From a virus, in the IMG/VR virus record IMGVR_UViG_3300049156_000026, positions 1 to 34,233 of that record: a stretch of 34,233 nucleotides of DNA; one strand, 5' to 3'. A model generated the notes under the pieces. That model did not search any database. It had not been told where the DNA came from and saw only the letters and a program-made list of their open reading frames with translations. The position numbers were made by a program, and so were the translations under genes. Below, in pieces: positions 15,237-23,853 of the stretch; the first letter of the stretch is position 1, and each line of letters begins with the position of its first letter.

Positions 15237-17942
15237 ATGCCGAGTCTTCTTGACATTAATGAGTTTTCTGCGGAGTTAAAAGAAGTTACCTCAATAAAGA
15301 TGATGGCGAAAAAGAAGTTCCATCCAAAAGGACTGTTCTCTGAGCAGATCTTCGGCCCGGTTAGGAATTATACATGCCAGTGTGGAACGTATTATGGAAT
15401 TTCGGGTGCTGGTGGAACTTGTGCTATATGTGAGGTTGATATTGTTAATAGTGATGAAAGGAGAAGGAAGTTTGCTAGAATAATCCTCCCCTTTCCAGTT
15501 GTGAATCCAATTTTCTATGAGCTAATAGCTGACATTGGGGGTTCTAAAGTGAAGGGACTCCTAGATGATTTGATGAGAAATGAACAGAGTATTTTATTTG
15601 TGCTAGAAGATGAATACGGAGTTACAACTAGTGATACAGCAGTTCCGTCTGGCGCAGAGAAATTTGAGAAAGTTGAAGCGATTGATAAACTTATAAGAGA
15701 CCTTTCCCATATGTTTGTTGAAGATGGTATTCTTGAGTGGAGAGTGATTCGAGATAACTTGGACAAATTGTTTATACACAATGTCCTTGTACTGCCCCCT
15801 GACCTTAGACCAGCTGCGAAAAATATCGAAAGAAACAACCAAGTGGTTGATCAAATAAATAGATATTATATTCAAATACTTACGAAGAAAGAAATTATGA
15901 GGGATACGATAGTTGATATACATAGGGATAAGAAGCTTTTCTATAGCTACTTTACCCAAATTCAGAAAGATGTGAATGAGTTGTATGCACACATCATTTC
16001 TAAGTTGGCAAAGAAGGAAGGTCTGATTAGGGGAAATATCTTAGGTAAGAGAATTGATTTTTCTGGTCGAGCTGTGATTATTCCAGACCCTGTATTGAAA
16101 TTGGATGAGTGTGTTTTACCTTACCTGATGTTTCTTGAACTGTTTAAATTACAAATATCTAAGAAACTCATAGAGATTGGCAGATTCAAATTGTTGAATG
16201 ATTCTATAGACTTTGTTGATGATTGTATAGAAATGAGATCTCCAGTACTCTATCGAGTTTGTGAAGAAATTGCTGAGGATGAAGTCTGTCTATTGAATAG
16301 ACAACCATCCTTACACCGACTAAGTATGGTTGGTTTTAACATCAAAATATCTCTAGATAATGTCATTAAGATCCACCCGTTAGCATGCCCTGGTTTCAAC
16401 GCTGATTTTGATGGGGATCAAATGGCAGTCTACATTCCAATTTCTGAAGAATCAAAGCAAGAAGTGAGAGAAAAATTTCTCATAACGAAAAATTTGAGTA
16501 ATCCTGCAAATGAGAGTTTGGCAACAACTCCTAGTCAAGATATAATTCTTGGGGTATTTGCTCTGACAAATGATACTTTTTCTGAATTATCAAATAAAGT
16601 TGAGTTTAAAGGAGAACAAGTTAGTGAAGGAGTAAAGATATTCAATGAGTGTCTACCAGAGGACTATCCTCTGATTAATGAAGGAGTTAGAAAAAGAAAG
16701 TTAATGGAAATACTCAATGATATTAAATCCAAATATTCTGAAGATATTGTTCAGGAAGTTCTGGATAAGATAAAATTTATAGGTTTTAAATACTCGACCT
16801 TGTTTGGAGCAACAATGTCACTTGACTCATTTGATGGTGATTTGACTAAAATAAAAGATGAAATATACTCAGACCAAAGTATGAGACATCAAATCGAGAT
16901 GATCTCTAATGAAAAAACTACAAAGGCGCTTCAGGATAGTTTTAAGTATTCGTATATGATTGAGTCTGGAGCAAGAGGGAGTTGGGATCAAGTCAGACAG
17001 ATAATACTGACCCGAGGTTTTATCTCCAACTTCAAAGGTCAAATTCTTCCAACGCCAATTAAGCATAGTCTTTTAGAAGGTTTGACCCATGAGGAATTCT
17101 TTAACTCCACATATGGTTGCAGAAAAGGACTCTTGGATGTTGCACTTAACACCGGAGCATCTGGCTACCTATCAAGGAAGTTAGTCTTTGCTTGTGCAAA
17201 TCTTCAGATTGGAGATCACGAAGATTGTGGAACGACTGATCTTCTTGAAGTCCATGTGAAGAGTGGCAGGAAAGCAAACATGCTAATTAATAGATTCTAT
17301 GATGATAATGGAAATCTAAATAAGATAACTAATGAGAATCATTTATCTTTTGTTGATAAAGTAATTAATATCAGAAGTCCAATATTTTGTAAGAGTCCAA
17401 AAGTGTGCAGAACATGCTATGGAGACTTGTATAAAGTTTTGAACAGCAGATTCGTTGGAGTTATTGCTGCACAAAGTCTGGGAGAATGTAATACCCAACT
17501 CGTCTTAAGGACTTTTCATACATCTGGAGTTGCTCATGTGAAAGAGGGAGAGCAAGCGGATGATGAAGCAGTAAGGCAAATGGATATTATTGGTGACCTC
17601 GCAACAGCATCTAAATTATTGCACAAGTTTGACAAGAAAGGTCACACAAGTATTGTCTCTGATCTCTTCGATGTCTATAACACAAATCGGAGCATCCATC
17701 ATGTTCATTTTGAATGTGTGGTTTCTCAATTGATGTGGAAAGGCACAAGAAAGTGGAGACTGTTGGAAGGACGAGAAAAGTTAAGTCCGGAATTTCATTC
17801 AGTACAGAAAGTGCCAAGTTATGAGAGTTGGCTATTGGGTTTAGCATTTTCAAGACCAAAGCAGCACATCTTAAAGGGAATTTTACAACCAGGAAGATAC
17901 TACGGAGTTATGGACAAGATTCTGTGTGGAAAGGAGTTGTAA
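15237..17942 (+). CDS. RNA polymerase beta'-like subunit (RpoC-like)
   Basis: 901-aa homolog of the bacterial RNA polymerase beta' subunit, shorter than the 1200-1400 aa of bacterial RpoC. The N-terminal zinc ribbon is present (C47, C49, C62, C65). The catalytic NADFDGDQMAV motif is intact (D390, D392, D394). The bridge-helix and trigger-loop region is recognisable (SGARGSWDQVRQ, then STYGCRKGLLDVALNTGASGY in outline). The second zinc site (DCGT, then CKSPKVCRTC) and the AAQSLGECNTQLVLRTFHTSG segment follow. The C-terminal ESWLLGLAF segment corresponds to the bacterial ESWLSAASFQ. The chain is unsplit, unlike phiKZ-type phage polymerases. It pairs with the beta-like gene at 18168. No alpha, omega or sigma gene is seen. 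Confidence 0.95.
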   Translation: MPSLLDINEFSAELKEVTSIKMMAKKKFHPKGLFSEQIFGPVRNYTCQCGTYYGISGAGGTCAICEVDIVNSDERRRKFARIILPFPVVNPIFYELIADIGGSKVKGLLDDLMRNEQSILFVLEDEYGVTTSDTAVPSGAEKFEKVEAIDKLIRDLSHMFVEDGILEWRVIRDNLDKLFIHNVLVLPPDLRPAAKNIERNNQVVDQINRYYIQILTKKEIMRDTIVDIHRDKKLFYSYFTQIQKDVNELYAHIISKLAKKEGLIRGNILGKRIDFSGRAVIIPDPVLKLDECVLPYLMFLELFKLQISKKLIEIGRFKLLNDSIDFVDDCIEMRSPVLYRVCEEIAEDEVCLLNRQPSLHRLSMVGFNIKISLDNVIKIHPLACPGFNADFDGDQMAVYIPISEESKQEVREKFLITKNLSNPANESLATTPSQDIILGVFALTNDTFSELSNKVEFKGEQVSEGVKIFNECLPEDYPLINEGVRKRKLMEILNDIKSKYSEDIVQEVLDKIKFIGFKYSTLFGATMSLDSFDGDLTKIKDEIYSDQSMRHQIEMISNEKTTKALQDSFKYSYMIESGARGSWDQVRQIILTRGFISNFKGQILPTPIKHSLLEGLTHEEFFNSTYGCRKGLLDVALNTGASGYLSRKLVFACANLQIGDHEDCGTTDLLEVHVKSGRKANMLINRFYDDNGNLNKITNENHLSFVDKVINIRSPIFCKSPKVCRTCYGDLYKVLNSRFVGVIAAQSLGECNTQLVLRTFHTSGVAHVKEGEQADDEAVRQMDIIGDLATASKLLHKFDKKGHTSIVSDLFDVYNTNRSIHHVHFECVVSQLMWKGTRKWRLLEGREKLSPEFHSVQKVPSYESWLLGLAFSRPKQHILKGILQPGRYYGVMDKILCGKEL

Positions 17943-18193
17943 TGAAAGTAGAAGGACTTCTTCACTCATTTGATGTATCTTGTCAAACGAGACAATTTAC
18001 TAGGAGGAGGTTACTGAGATTTATAAGATTGAATGATTACTTATTAGAAGACCATGCCCTTTATACATGGTTGTCAAAAAAAGTTAGTAACAATTATATG
18101 GCTGATCTTACAGATAGTGATGTGATAAATTTTGTAAGATGGATTGTCAACAAGACGGGAGGACAAGTTGAACATACTCAATCCGTACTTTAA
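17942..18193 (+). CDS. Small protein between beta' and beta genes
   Basis: 83-aa basic protein from ATG 17942, overlapping the beta' stop (TAATG) with AAGGAG just upstream. The C-terminal part overlaps the start of the beta gene. It is helical and rich in Arg/Leu/Tyr with no recognised family. Its fixed position between the two large subunits suggests an accessory polymerase factor (inference). Confidence 0.7.
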   Translation: MKVEGLLHSFDVSCQTRQFTRRRLLRFIRLNDYLLEDHALYTWLSKKVSNNYMADLTDSDVINFVRWIVNKTGGQVEHTQSVL

Positions 18194-21167
18194 AGTTAAT
18201 GAGGAGAGCAATATTTTCTCAATTCGAGAAAATGAACTCTCCTCATTAACCGAGAAAATAAGGGAAATACTGAAACCTGCTGAGGAGCTAGGATTCGAAG
18301 TAATTGACTTTTGTATCAAAGAGTCGAAGTTTACCTCAGGAGAGTTGTTCAAAACCCTAAAGCAAAACTTAGTCATTAAGTTACAAAAGGGCAATTCTGA
18401 GATTGATTTGAGTATGGCGATACCGAAACTCATTGACCGAAATTACATAATGATAAAAGGTAGGAAAAAGATTCCACAATTCCAACTTTTTGATATTCCC
18501 ATTGTTACAAGGGGAAAGTCAATTAAGTTGAGAACGAATGTTGCTTCAATAATGGTTTTTGAAGATCGGAATCAACCACACATAAAATTGAGTATCCTTG
18601 GCAAGAAAGTCTCATTTGCTTTAATCATGTTTGCTTACTATGGATTGGAAGAACTGAATACACGATTTGGTTTTTCCGATATGACAGTAAGTGGAAACAC
18701 TGCACTTGATAAGCTGATGCTAGACTTGAAAGTCTACTATGATAACTCAAGAGATTGGACCCAAGATGATTTTATGAATGAGATCGGGAGGCATTACTCT
18801 CAGTACAATGTGAAGTCAAAAGGAGAAGATCTTATATATGCTCTTGATTTAATTCTTAAAACTGATGTAATGTCAGCTGAATACTTTGCAACTGGATCTA
18901 TATTGGAAGAGTTATATGAGGCCATTGCTGGTAAGGTATATGATGATACCGACTTTAGAAATAAGAGAGTTAGATGTGCAGAATATATGATTTTATCAAA
19001 GGTTTCAAAGGCTGTCTTTGATTTATGTATGTCGAATAGGACAGCTCGACAACCTAAATTTAATATAAACTCATCTCAGATTCTCTCTGAGTGTAATGTG
19101 TCTGACATTGTTCAGTTTGATTTTGCGATTAATCCAATTGAAGAATTGACCAGGTTATCAAGAGTAAGTCTGATTGGACCTGGGGGTTTTAACCGTGAGA
19201 ATGTCCCTGAGCATTTGAGAGACATTTGTCCTAGTATGTTTGGGAGAATATGTCCAGTTGATACTCCGGATAGAGATAATTGTGGAGTTATTCAGAACTT
19301 GCTTCCAAATGTGAAGTTGGATAGTAATTTGAGATTTTCAGAGGAAGTTCTGGATAAACAAGTTATTTCTATTCCTGTTTCTATGGTTCCATTTCTTGAG
19401 CATAATGATCAGACGAGGTTGCAGATGTCTGCATCTCAGATGAGACAATCAATAATGCTGAGAAACTTTGATAGACCCATAATTCAATCTGGTTGTGAAA
19501 GTCTATATACTGACTTCACCCAGTTTGTTAAGAGAGCAAAAAAGGATGGAGAAGTAGTACACCAGGACGGCAAGTTCTTAATTGTTAAATATGATGATAA
19601 CGAACCTGAGATTTTTGATATTGCATATCGAAAGATATATGTTGAGAATATGGATATTATGAAAGTTTATGTTAAAGTTGGAGACAAGTTTAGTGCTGGA
19701 GAAGTTCTGGCTGAAAGTGGCTTTGTCACCAACGGGAAGATAAATTTTGGGAGAAATCTGCTAACTGCTGTTATGACATATTACGGTCACAATTATGAGG
19801 ATGGAATAGTTATATCTGACCGATTAGTTAATGAGCGAATTTTTACTTCTGTTCACTATAGAGATTTATCATTTACAGTTCCACCAAATAAAGTTCTTTT
19901 GAGTTTATCTAACGATGATTATAAACCATTACCTAATATGATGGAAGATATAGATCCTGGTCAACCATATGCGATGATGAAAGAAGTAACATCTGGTTTA
20001 GACTTTTACTCCGTTTTTGAAGAACAGATGCCTCTTACAACCAGAAAGAAGGTTCGAATAACTGATATAAATGTATATGCGAATGTGTGGAATGAGGAGA
20101 TACCTGAATACAGAGATTGGATTGAAAAGAAGTTAGAAGATCAAAAACAGAAGGAAGCTGAATTTCAAAAGGTCGTCTTTGATCACCTTCCAACTGTAGA
20201 AGCAAAACAGTTTATTAGAGATCGAAATTTAAGTAAATACTCTCACATTGGTCGGTACAAAGTTAAGGGCGAACCAGTTAATGGAGTTCGTATTGAGATG
20301 TTTGGTGTTTACCTTAGACCAATAGAGGCTGGAGATAAAATTGCAAATAGACATGGTAATAAGGGAGTTATCTCTAGGATAGTTCCACATGAGAAAATGC
20401 CTCAACTTCCGGATGGAAGGCATGTTGATATTTGCATAAACCCTCTAGGGATAATTTCGAGAATGAACATTGGTCAGTTATTTGAGTTACACTTAACGAT
20501 GTCCTTTATGGACTTGAAAGCAAAACTAATTAAAATGATTGAAAAGGAGGATACCCAGAAAAACCTTAAGAAAACATTACTTCGCTATGTGAAGACTGTG
20601 GATAATACTGAAGGTAACTGGTATTATAAACAGTTTGAAGAGCAACTTCCCAAAATAATTGACAAAGATTTTATTGATAGGTTGTCACTGATTCAACCCC
20701 CATTTGAGTCTGTTTCAATAGATATGGTCAAGGAAGCAATGAGGAAAACGGGAACTCCATTTGAGTATGATATTTATGATCCCATTTCAAAAGAGAAACT
20801 TTTGAATAAAATTGCTGTTGGTTATGTCTACTTTTTTAAGATGGTTCACATAGCTGAGACAAGACTTGCTGCAAGGGGAATTGGATCGTATGCAAAGAAA
20901 ACCCTTCAACCATTAGGAGGTAGAAAACACAGAGGCGGTCAGAGATGTGGAGAAATGGAAACTGCATGTCTAATTGCACATGATGGACCAGTCAATTTGG
21001 CTGAATTTCTGACAACAAAATCTGATTGTATAGACTTGAAAAATAGGTATATCAATGAGACAATTGAGTCAGAGTTCATCAAACCAATAGAAGAAGAGGA
21101 TTACGTTTCCGAATCAGTTAAATTGTTAGATGCATACTTTAATGTGATTGGAGTTTCGAAAGAATGA
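18168..21167 (+). CDS. RNA polymerase beta-like subunit (RpoB-like)
   Basis: 999-aa homolog of bacterial RpoB (usually 1100-1350 aa). The start is taken as TTG 18168, preceded by GGGAGGA; TTG 18144 is in frame but has no such site. Key RpoB motifs are visible: GRICPVDTPDRDNCG (bacterial GRICPIETPEG region), YGHNYEDGIVISDRL, GDKIANRHGNKG (722-733) with the catalytic-centre basic residues, and the C-terminal LQPLGGRKHRGGQRCGEME clamp segment. Reduction relative to RpoB seems spread through the lineage-specific regions. With beta' it would form the catalytic core of a phage RNA polymerase that transcribes phage genes without, or alongside, host subunits. Confidence 0.95.
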   Translation: MNILNPYFKVNEESNIFSIRENELSSLTEKIREILKPAEELGFEVIDFCIKESKFTSGELFKTLKQNLVIKLQKGNSEIDLSMAIPKLIDRNYIMIKGRKKIPQFQLFDIPIVTRGKSIKLRTNVASIMVFEDRNQPHIKLSILGKKVSFALIMFAYYGLEELNTRFGFSDMTVSGNTALDKLMLDLKVYYDNSRDWTQDDFMNEIGRHYSQYNVKSKGEDLIYALDLILKTDVMSAEYFATGSILEELYEAIAGKVYDDTDFRNKRVRCAEYMILSKVSKAVFDLCMSNRTARQPKFNINSSQILSECNVSDIVQFDFAINPIEELTRLSRVSLIGPGGFNRENVPEHLRDICPSMFGRICPVDTPDRDNCGVIQNLLPNVKLDSNLRFSEEVLDKQVISIPVSMVPFLEHNDQTRLQMSASQMRQSIMLRNFDRPIIQSGCESLYTDFTQFVKRAKKDGEVVHQDGKFLIVKYDDNEPEIFDIAYRKIYVENMDIMKVYVKVGDKFSAGEVLAESGFVTNGKINFGRNLLTAVMTYYGHNYEDGIVISDRLVNERIFTSVHYRDLSFTVPPNKVLLSLSNDDYKPLPNMMEDIDPGQPYAMMKEVTSGLDFYSVFEEQMPLTTRKKVRITDINVYANVWNEEIPEYRDWIEKKLEDQKQKEAEFQKVVFDHLPTVEAKQFIRDRNLSKYSHIGRYKVKGEPVNGVRIEMFGVYLRPIEAGDKIANRHGNKGVISRIVPHEKMPQLPDGRHVDICINPLGIISRMNIGQLFELHLTMSFMDLKAKLIKMIEKEDTQKNLKKTLLRYVKTVDNTEGNWYYKQFEEQLPKIIDKDFIDRLSLIQPPFESVSIDMVKEAMRKTGTPFEYDIYDPISKEKLLNKIAVGYVYFFKMVHIAETRLAARGIGSYAKKTLQPLGGRKHRGGQRCGEMETACLIAHDGPVNLAEFLTTKSDCIDLKNRYINETIESEFIKPIEEEDYVSESVKLLDAYFNVIGVSKE

Positions 21168-21192
21168 AAGATAGAAAAACTGGTGGTGTAAT

Positions 21193-21375
21193 ATGTCAAC
21201 ATTAGGAGAAGGTTCAATAACAATTTCTGAAAAGGGAGTTCATCAAATCAAACTTGTTTTAGATGAAGTTATCAATAATGAAGAATGCTTTGCAGACATT
21301 TTAATAGGGGGATCGGAGTCGTGTCTCCACTGCAATGCAGATTTAGCATTGAGTTACTTGAAGGAGGATGAATAA
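21193..21375 (+). CDS. Small acidic protein with CxxC
   Basis: 60-aa acidic protein from ATG 21193, 25 bases after the beta stop. It contains ESCLHCNADL, a single CxxC pair that might bind a metal as a dimer or be redox active. No family is recognised. Confidence 0.65.
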   Translation: MSTLGEGSITISEKGVHQIKLVLDEVINNEECFADILIGGSESCLHCNADLALSYLKEDE

Positions 21376-21377
21376 GA

Positions 21378-21662
21378 ATGGCGGAGATAATCAGTTACCA
21401 GAAGGTGAGACTACGAAGATTTTCCAAAGAGATGACAGAGATTGTTGATGAAATAGTTAAGATTGAAAGGAAGTGGCTTTTAGGAGTAACAACTGTTGAG
21501 GATGCTCGTACCGATTTACTAATGGTAGAAGAGTGCATTAACACTTTAATAAAGAGAGCGGAGGAGTTGAATCTGTTTAAAGAAAATGACCTTATTAAAT
21601 TCAGATTCAAAAACACAAAGGCAAAGATACAAAGAGCTCTTAGAGGAGAATGGGGTGAGTGA
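21378..21662 (+). CDS. Hypothetical helical protein
   Basis: 94-aa charged, all-helical protein with a GGAGG site before ATG 21378. It is probably a short coiled coil. Its last 10 bases overlap the 5' acceptor strand of the tRNA-Leu-like structure that follows. No family is recognised. Confidence 0.7.
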   Translation: MAEIISYQKVRLRRFSKEMTEIVDEIVKIERKWLLGVTTVEDARTDLLMVEECINTLIKRAEELNLFKENDLIKFRFKNTKAKIQRALRGEWGE

Positions 21663-21757
21663 CGGAATCTTAAAATAGTGGCAGACGTACGTGGCAAATC
21701 AGGTGTCACGTTGCCAATTGGTTTTGGCTGTTGTGGGTTCGACTCCCACCTCACCCC
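21653..21757 (+). tRNA. Abnormal tRNA-Leu-like structure (CAG?), possible pseudo-tRNA
   Basis: Acceptor arms GGGTGAG (21653-21659) and CTCACCC (21750-21756) pair perfectly. The T arm GTGGG-TTCGACT-CCCAC is normal. GCCAA/TTGGC forms a long variable arm as in class II (Leu/Ser) tRNAs. The D stem ACG/CGT encloses a 21-base loop instead of about 11. The anticodon stem GTGGC/GTCAC closes a 9-base loop, AAATCAGGT, instead of 7. Aligned to normal tRNA-Leu (loop TTCAGGT) the anticodon would be CAG. The discriminator is C rather than A, and CCA is not encoded, unlike the three other tRNAs. It is either a degraded gene or a deliberately altered tRNA. Confidence 0.6.
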
Positions 21758-21783
21758 TCATCTTTCAGTTTAAGGAATCTAAA

Positions 21784-22191
21784 ATGGCAAAAATTTACAT
21801 CTATTCAAGGAGGCAAGTACAGAGGTTAATCCCTTCAAGCAAATCAATTTTAATCTCCATAGCTAGCCCGGGTCAAAAGCACCCAAAAGTTTCTGGTTCA
21901 TGGAGATCCCTTCAATTAAAATTCCATGACATTGATGAAGCAAAAGAAAAGGGAGACGTAGTAATTAATGAATGGCACGCAGTGAATATACTTAAGTATC
22001 TCGATATAACTCAACCTGAAGAAATTGTGATCAATTGTGAAGCAGGAATTAGTCGAAGCGCAGGCGTTGCAGTCGCACTAGAGGAAATTCTAAATGAGAA
22101 CAAAAAAGCATTCAAAAAGTATCCGAACCACAATAGAAGAGTTGCTTCTACGATACTTCAAGTGTGGCATAAAAGATTTAGAAAAGATTAA
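21784..22191 (+). CDS. Dual-specificity/tyrosine phosphatase-like protein
   Basis: 135-aa protein from ATG 21784 behind AAGGAAT; the open frame further upstream runs through the tRNA-like gene and is not real. It has the cysteine-phosphatase loop C-x5-R in NCEAGISRSAG (C85, R91). A preceding Asp (D50 in FHDID) could be the general acid. The residue before the Cys is Asn rather than the usual His. The length is short for the family. A protein-phosphatase or nucleotide/RNA 5'-phosphatase role is possible; the substrate is unknown. Confidence 0.75.
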   Translation: MAKIYIYSRRQVQRLIPSSKSILISIASPGQKHPKVSGSWRSLQLKFHDIDEAKEKGDVVINEWHAVNILKYLDITQPEEIVINCEAGISRSAGVAVALEEILNENKKAFKKYPNHNRRVASTILQVWHKRFRKD

Positions 22192-22372
22192 TGTAGAAGA
22201 TAAGAATGATCCGTGTCATGGATGCCTTATATTTTCTAACTGCCATACCGAGTGTATCAATAAAGCGGCACACAAAATACTAGAATATTTTGATCAACCT
22301 GGTAATGACCCGAATAGTTACGTCATTGTTACCTCACAAAATAAGAAGACGAAGGAGTTGATAATACGATGA
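22094..22372 (+). CDS. Cys-motif small protein
   Basis: The frame is open from ATG 22094 (92 aa), but this overlaps the phosphatase gene by 98 bases. The true start may be later, for example near 22187 with a non-ATG codon, because the recognisable part begins at NDPCHGCLIFSNCHTEC. That is a C-x2-C-x5-C-x3-C family motif. The C-terminal half is helical then strand-like. The stop overlaps the next ATG. The gene is convincing; the start is uncertain. Confidence 0.65.
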   Translation: MRTKKHSKSIRTTIEELLLRYFKCGIKDLEKINVEDKNDPCHGCLIFSNCHTECINKAAHKILEYFDQPGNDPNSYVIVTSQNKKTKELIIR

Positions 22373-22626
22373 AATTAGAATGCTTTTATCACTGTAGATT
22401 TTGTCAGGCTAATTTTCCTGATGTGGCTGAAACTAATGATTCACTTGATACTATATTAATGCACCTGAATAGTTTCAACTTCATGTATAGACCCCATGAA
22501 TGTGAAAAAGGTCCCAGTGATTTAGCTAAGAGAATGAAGGGGGTAATTGGAGTTGCTGATCTAACTGGATTCAGAGTAGCCGAGGGAGAAAATGCCGAAT
22601 CCGTTTATTCCAATAACAAAGGCTGA
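22369..22626 (+). CDS. Small zinc-finger protein
   Basis: 85-aa protein whose ATG overlaps the previous stop (ATGA) behind AAGGAG. CFYHCRFCQANF followed by a later H-x(n)-HEC gives a Cys/His set suited to one zinc ion (C2HC/C2H2-like). Its end overlaps the next gene by 35 bases. The function is unknown; nucleic-acid binding is possible. Confidence 0.65.
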   Translation: MKLECFYHCRFCQANFPDVAETNDSLDTILMHLNSFNFMYRPHECEKGPSDLAKRMKGVIGVADLTGFRVAEGENAESVYSNNKG

Positions 22627-23182
22627 GGACAAGTGGAAATCAAAGGCATACTCACATAAAGCTGTTGATATGTTTATATGCCCTCTCTGTGGTTGGGATT
22701 TAAAAATAACTGGAGTACAGCAAGCTAGTGCCTATATTCGTCCTAGTGAAAAAAAGTATAAGTGGGCACATTACACTCTAAGATGTGGTATGTCAGAGAC
22801 TTGTAAATTTGAAATTAAAATTTATTTTAGAAAGTGGAAACAGAGTTATTCGTCTCGTCCAATGCCAATGACGAAACTTCAGAAGTATAAAATACACAAA
22901 AAGATAAGAAAAGCTGTTGATAATAAGTGGGAAAGTATGAATTACTATAACAAGTGTTTCTCAATGCAAGTTTGTCCTGAGTGTGGAGAGAGACTTATAA
23001 TGGCCCTAACTACTGATGGGACTGGTTTTACTTATATACCACGACTTAGAGTTGAATGTTCACATAATTTTGTGAAAGTTGACGATAAAAGAAATCGAGG
23101 ACATTGTAGTTTTCTGACCACTGCGGTTATTACTTTGGAGGTTGGAGGTCTTATTTACGCAAGGTTGGCACCTAATATTTAG
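22592..23182 (+). CDS. Tandem zinc-ribbon protein
   Basis: 196-aa basic protein from ATG 22592 (GAGGGAGAAA ribosome site). It contains two similar halves: residues ~8-80 with CPLCGW and CGMSETC, and residues ~105-185 with CPECGE and a C-x(n)-C pair (ECSHNF, GHCSF). This looks like an internal duplication of a two-CxxC zinc ribbon. It ends at the base before the tRNA-Trp gene. Probably a nucleic-acid binder; no family is recognised. Confidence 0.7.
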   Translation: MPNPFIPITKAEDKWKSKAYSHKAVDMFICPLCGWDLKITGVQQASAYIRPSEKKYKWAHYTLRCGMSETCKFEIKIYFRKWKQSYSSRPMPMTKLQKYKIHKKIRKAVDNKWESMNYYNKCFSMQVCPECGERLIMALTTDGTGFTYIPRLRVECSHNFVKVDDKRNRGHCSFLTTAVITLEVGGLIYARLAPNI

Positions 23183-23261
23183 TACGCACGTAGCTCAGTC
23201 TGGTCAGAGCGCTGGTCTCCAAAACCAGTTGTCGGGGGTTCGAATCCCTCCGTGCGTGCCA
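23183..23261 (+). tRNA. tRNA-Trp (anticodon CCA)
   Basis: A complete cloverleaf. Acceptor ACGCACG pairs with CGTGCGT. The anticodon stem CTGGT/ACCAG holds the loop CTCCAAA, giving anticodon CCA. T arm GGGGG-TTCGAAT-CCCTC. Discriminator G, as expected for bacterial tRNA-Trp, with the 3' CCA encoded. Confidence 0.96.
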
Positions 23262-23280
23262 AATTTTATGGGAGGAAATA

Positions 23281-23583
23281 ATGGTTTGGATAAACCCTGA
23301 ATACATTCTTGGTTTTTGGACACCCGATTTAAAAAGATTTTCAAAAGAGCATATATTTCTAGCAAAAACAAGAGAAACAAAGAGTCTCTGTGGTCTCGAA
23401 CCGATTGGAAGAGGGAGATTTGAGTATACTGAATCCTTTTATAGTGATAAAGATTCAATTACAGATATTAACAGTAGAGGTTTTCTTAGTCCAACTGGAG
23501 TTTGTATTCGTTGTCTAAAGTCCTTAAAATCAAGACTTCATTTTGAGTTTAAACCACTAACTATAGGATGGACAGGGGACTAA
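23281..23583 (+). CDS. Hypothetical protein with CxxC
   Basis: 100-aa protein from ATG 23281 behind GGGAGGAAATA, lying between tRNA-Trp and tRNA-Cys. It has a later CIRCLKSLKSR segment and an upstream C/H pair that might complete a zinc site. No family is recognised. Confidence 0.65.
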   Translation: MVWINPEYILGFWTPDLKRFSKEHIFLAKTRETKSLCGLEPIGRGRFEYTESFYSDKDSITDINSRGFLSPTGVCIRCLKSLKSRLHFEFKPLTIGWTGD

Positions 23584-23588
23584 TTCTA

Positions 23589-23664
23589 CACTGTGTGGCC
23601 AAGTGGTTTAAGGCAACGGATTGCAAATCCGTGATCCCCGGTTCGAATCCGGGCACAGTGTCCA
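23589..23664 (+). tRNA. tRNA-Cys (anticodon GCA)
   Basis: A complete cloverleaf. Acceptor CACTGTG pairs with CACAGTG. The anticodon stem ACGGA/TCCGT holds the loop TTGCAAA, giving anticodon GCA. T arm CCCGG-TTCGAAT-CCGGG. The U discriminator is the identity base for Cys, and CCA is encoded. A phage tRNA-Cys fits the many Cys-rich small proteins nearby. Confidence 0.96.
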
Positions 23665-23675
23665 AAGGATTTCAA

Positions 23676-23846
23676 ATGAAATTACTACTACTGTTATTGA
23701 AGCTAATATTAAAGAGGAAAGTGAAGTGGAGTTTTTGTTCTGGATGTTTAGTAAAAAGATGGAAGTTCAGGAGATGGTACGGAAACGAAGAAAAGTGTAG
23801 ACTCATTTGTCAATGTCCATTTTGTGAAACAATTAGCTATACATAG
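23676..23846 (+). CDS. Small basic Cys-rich protein
   Basis: 56-aa protein from ATG 23676 (AAAGGAT site), 11 bases after tRNA-Cys; the longer open frame through the tRNA is an artefact. It has a Leu-rich N-terminal helix, then CSGCLV, a very basic stretch and a C-x4-C-x-C-x2-C group (CRLICQCPFC). A six-cysteine zinc-binding micro-protein is likely. No family is recognised. Confidence 0.6.
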   Translation: MKLLLLLLKLILKRKVKWSFCSGCLVKRWKFRRWYGNEEKCRLICQCPFCETISYT

Positions 23847-23853
23847 GTGAGAG

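Noticed and set aside
21691-21783. N-terminal extension of the phosphatase through the tRNA-Leu-like structure
   Set aside because: ATG 21784 with AAGGAAT fits the family start; the extension is the tRNA-like sequence.
23568-23675. Extended ORF running through tRNA-Cys
   Set aside because: The frame is open by chance across the tRNA; the real start with a ribosome site is ATG 23676.
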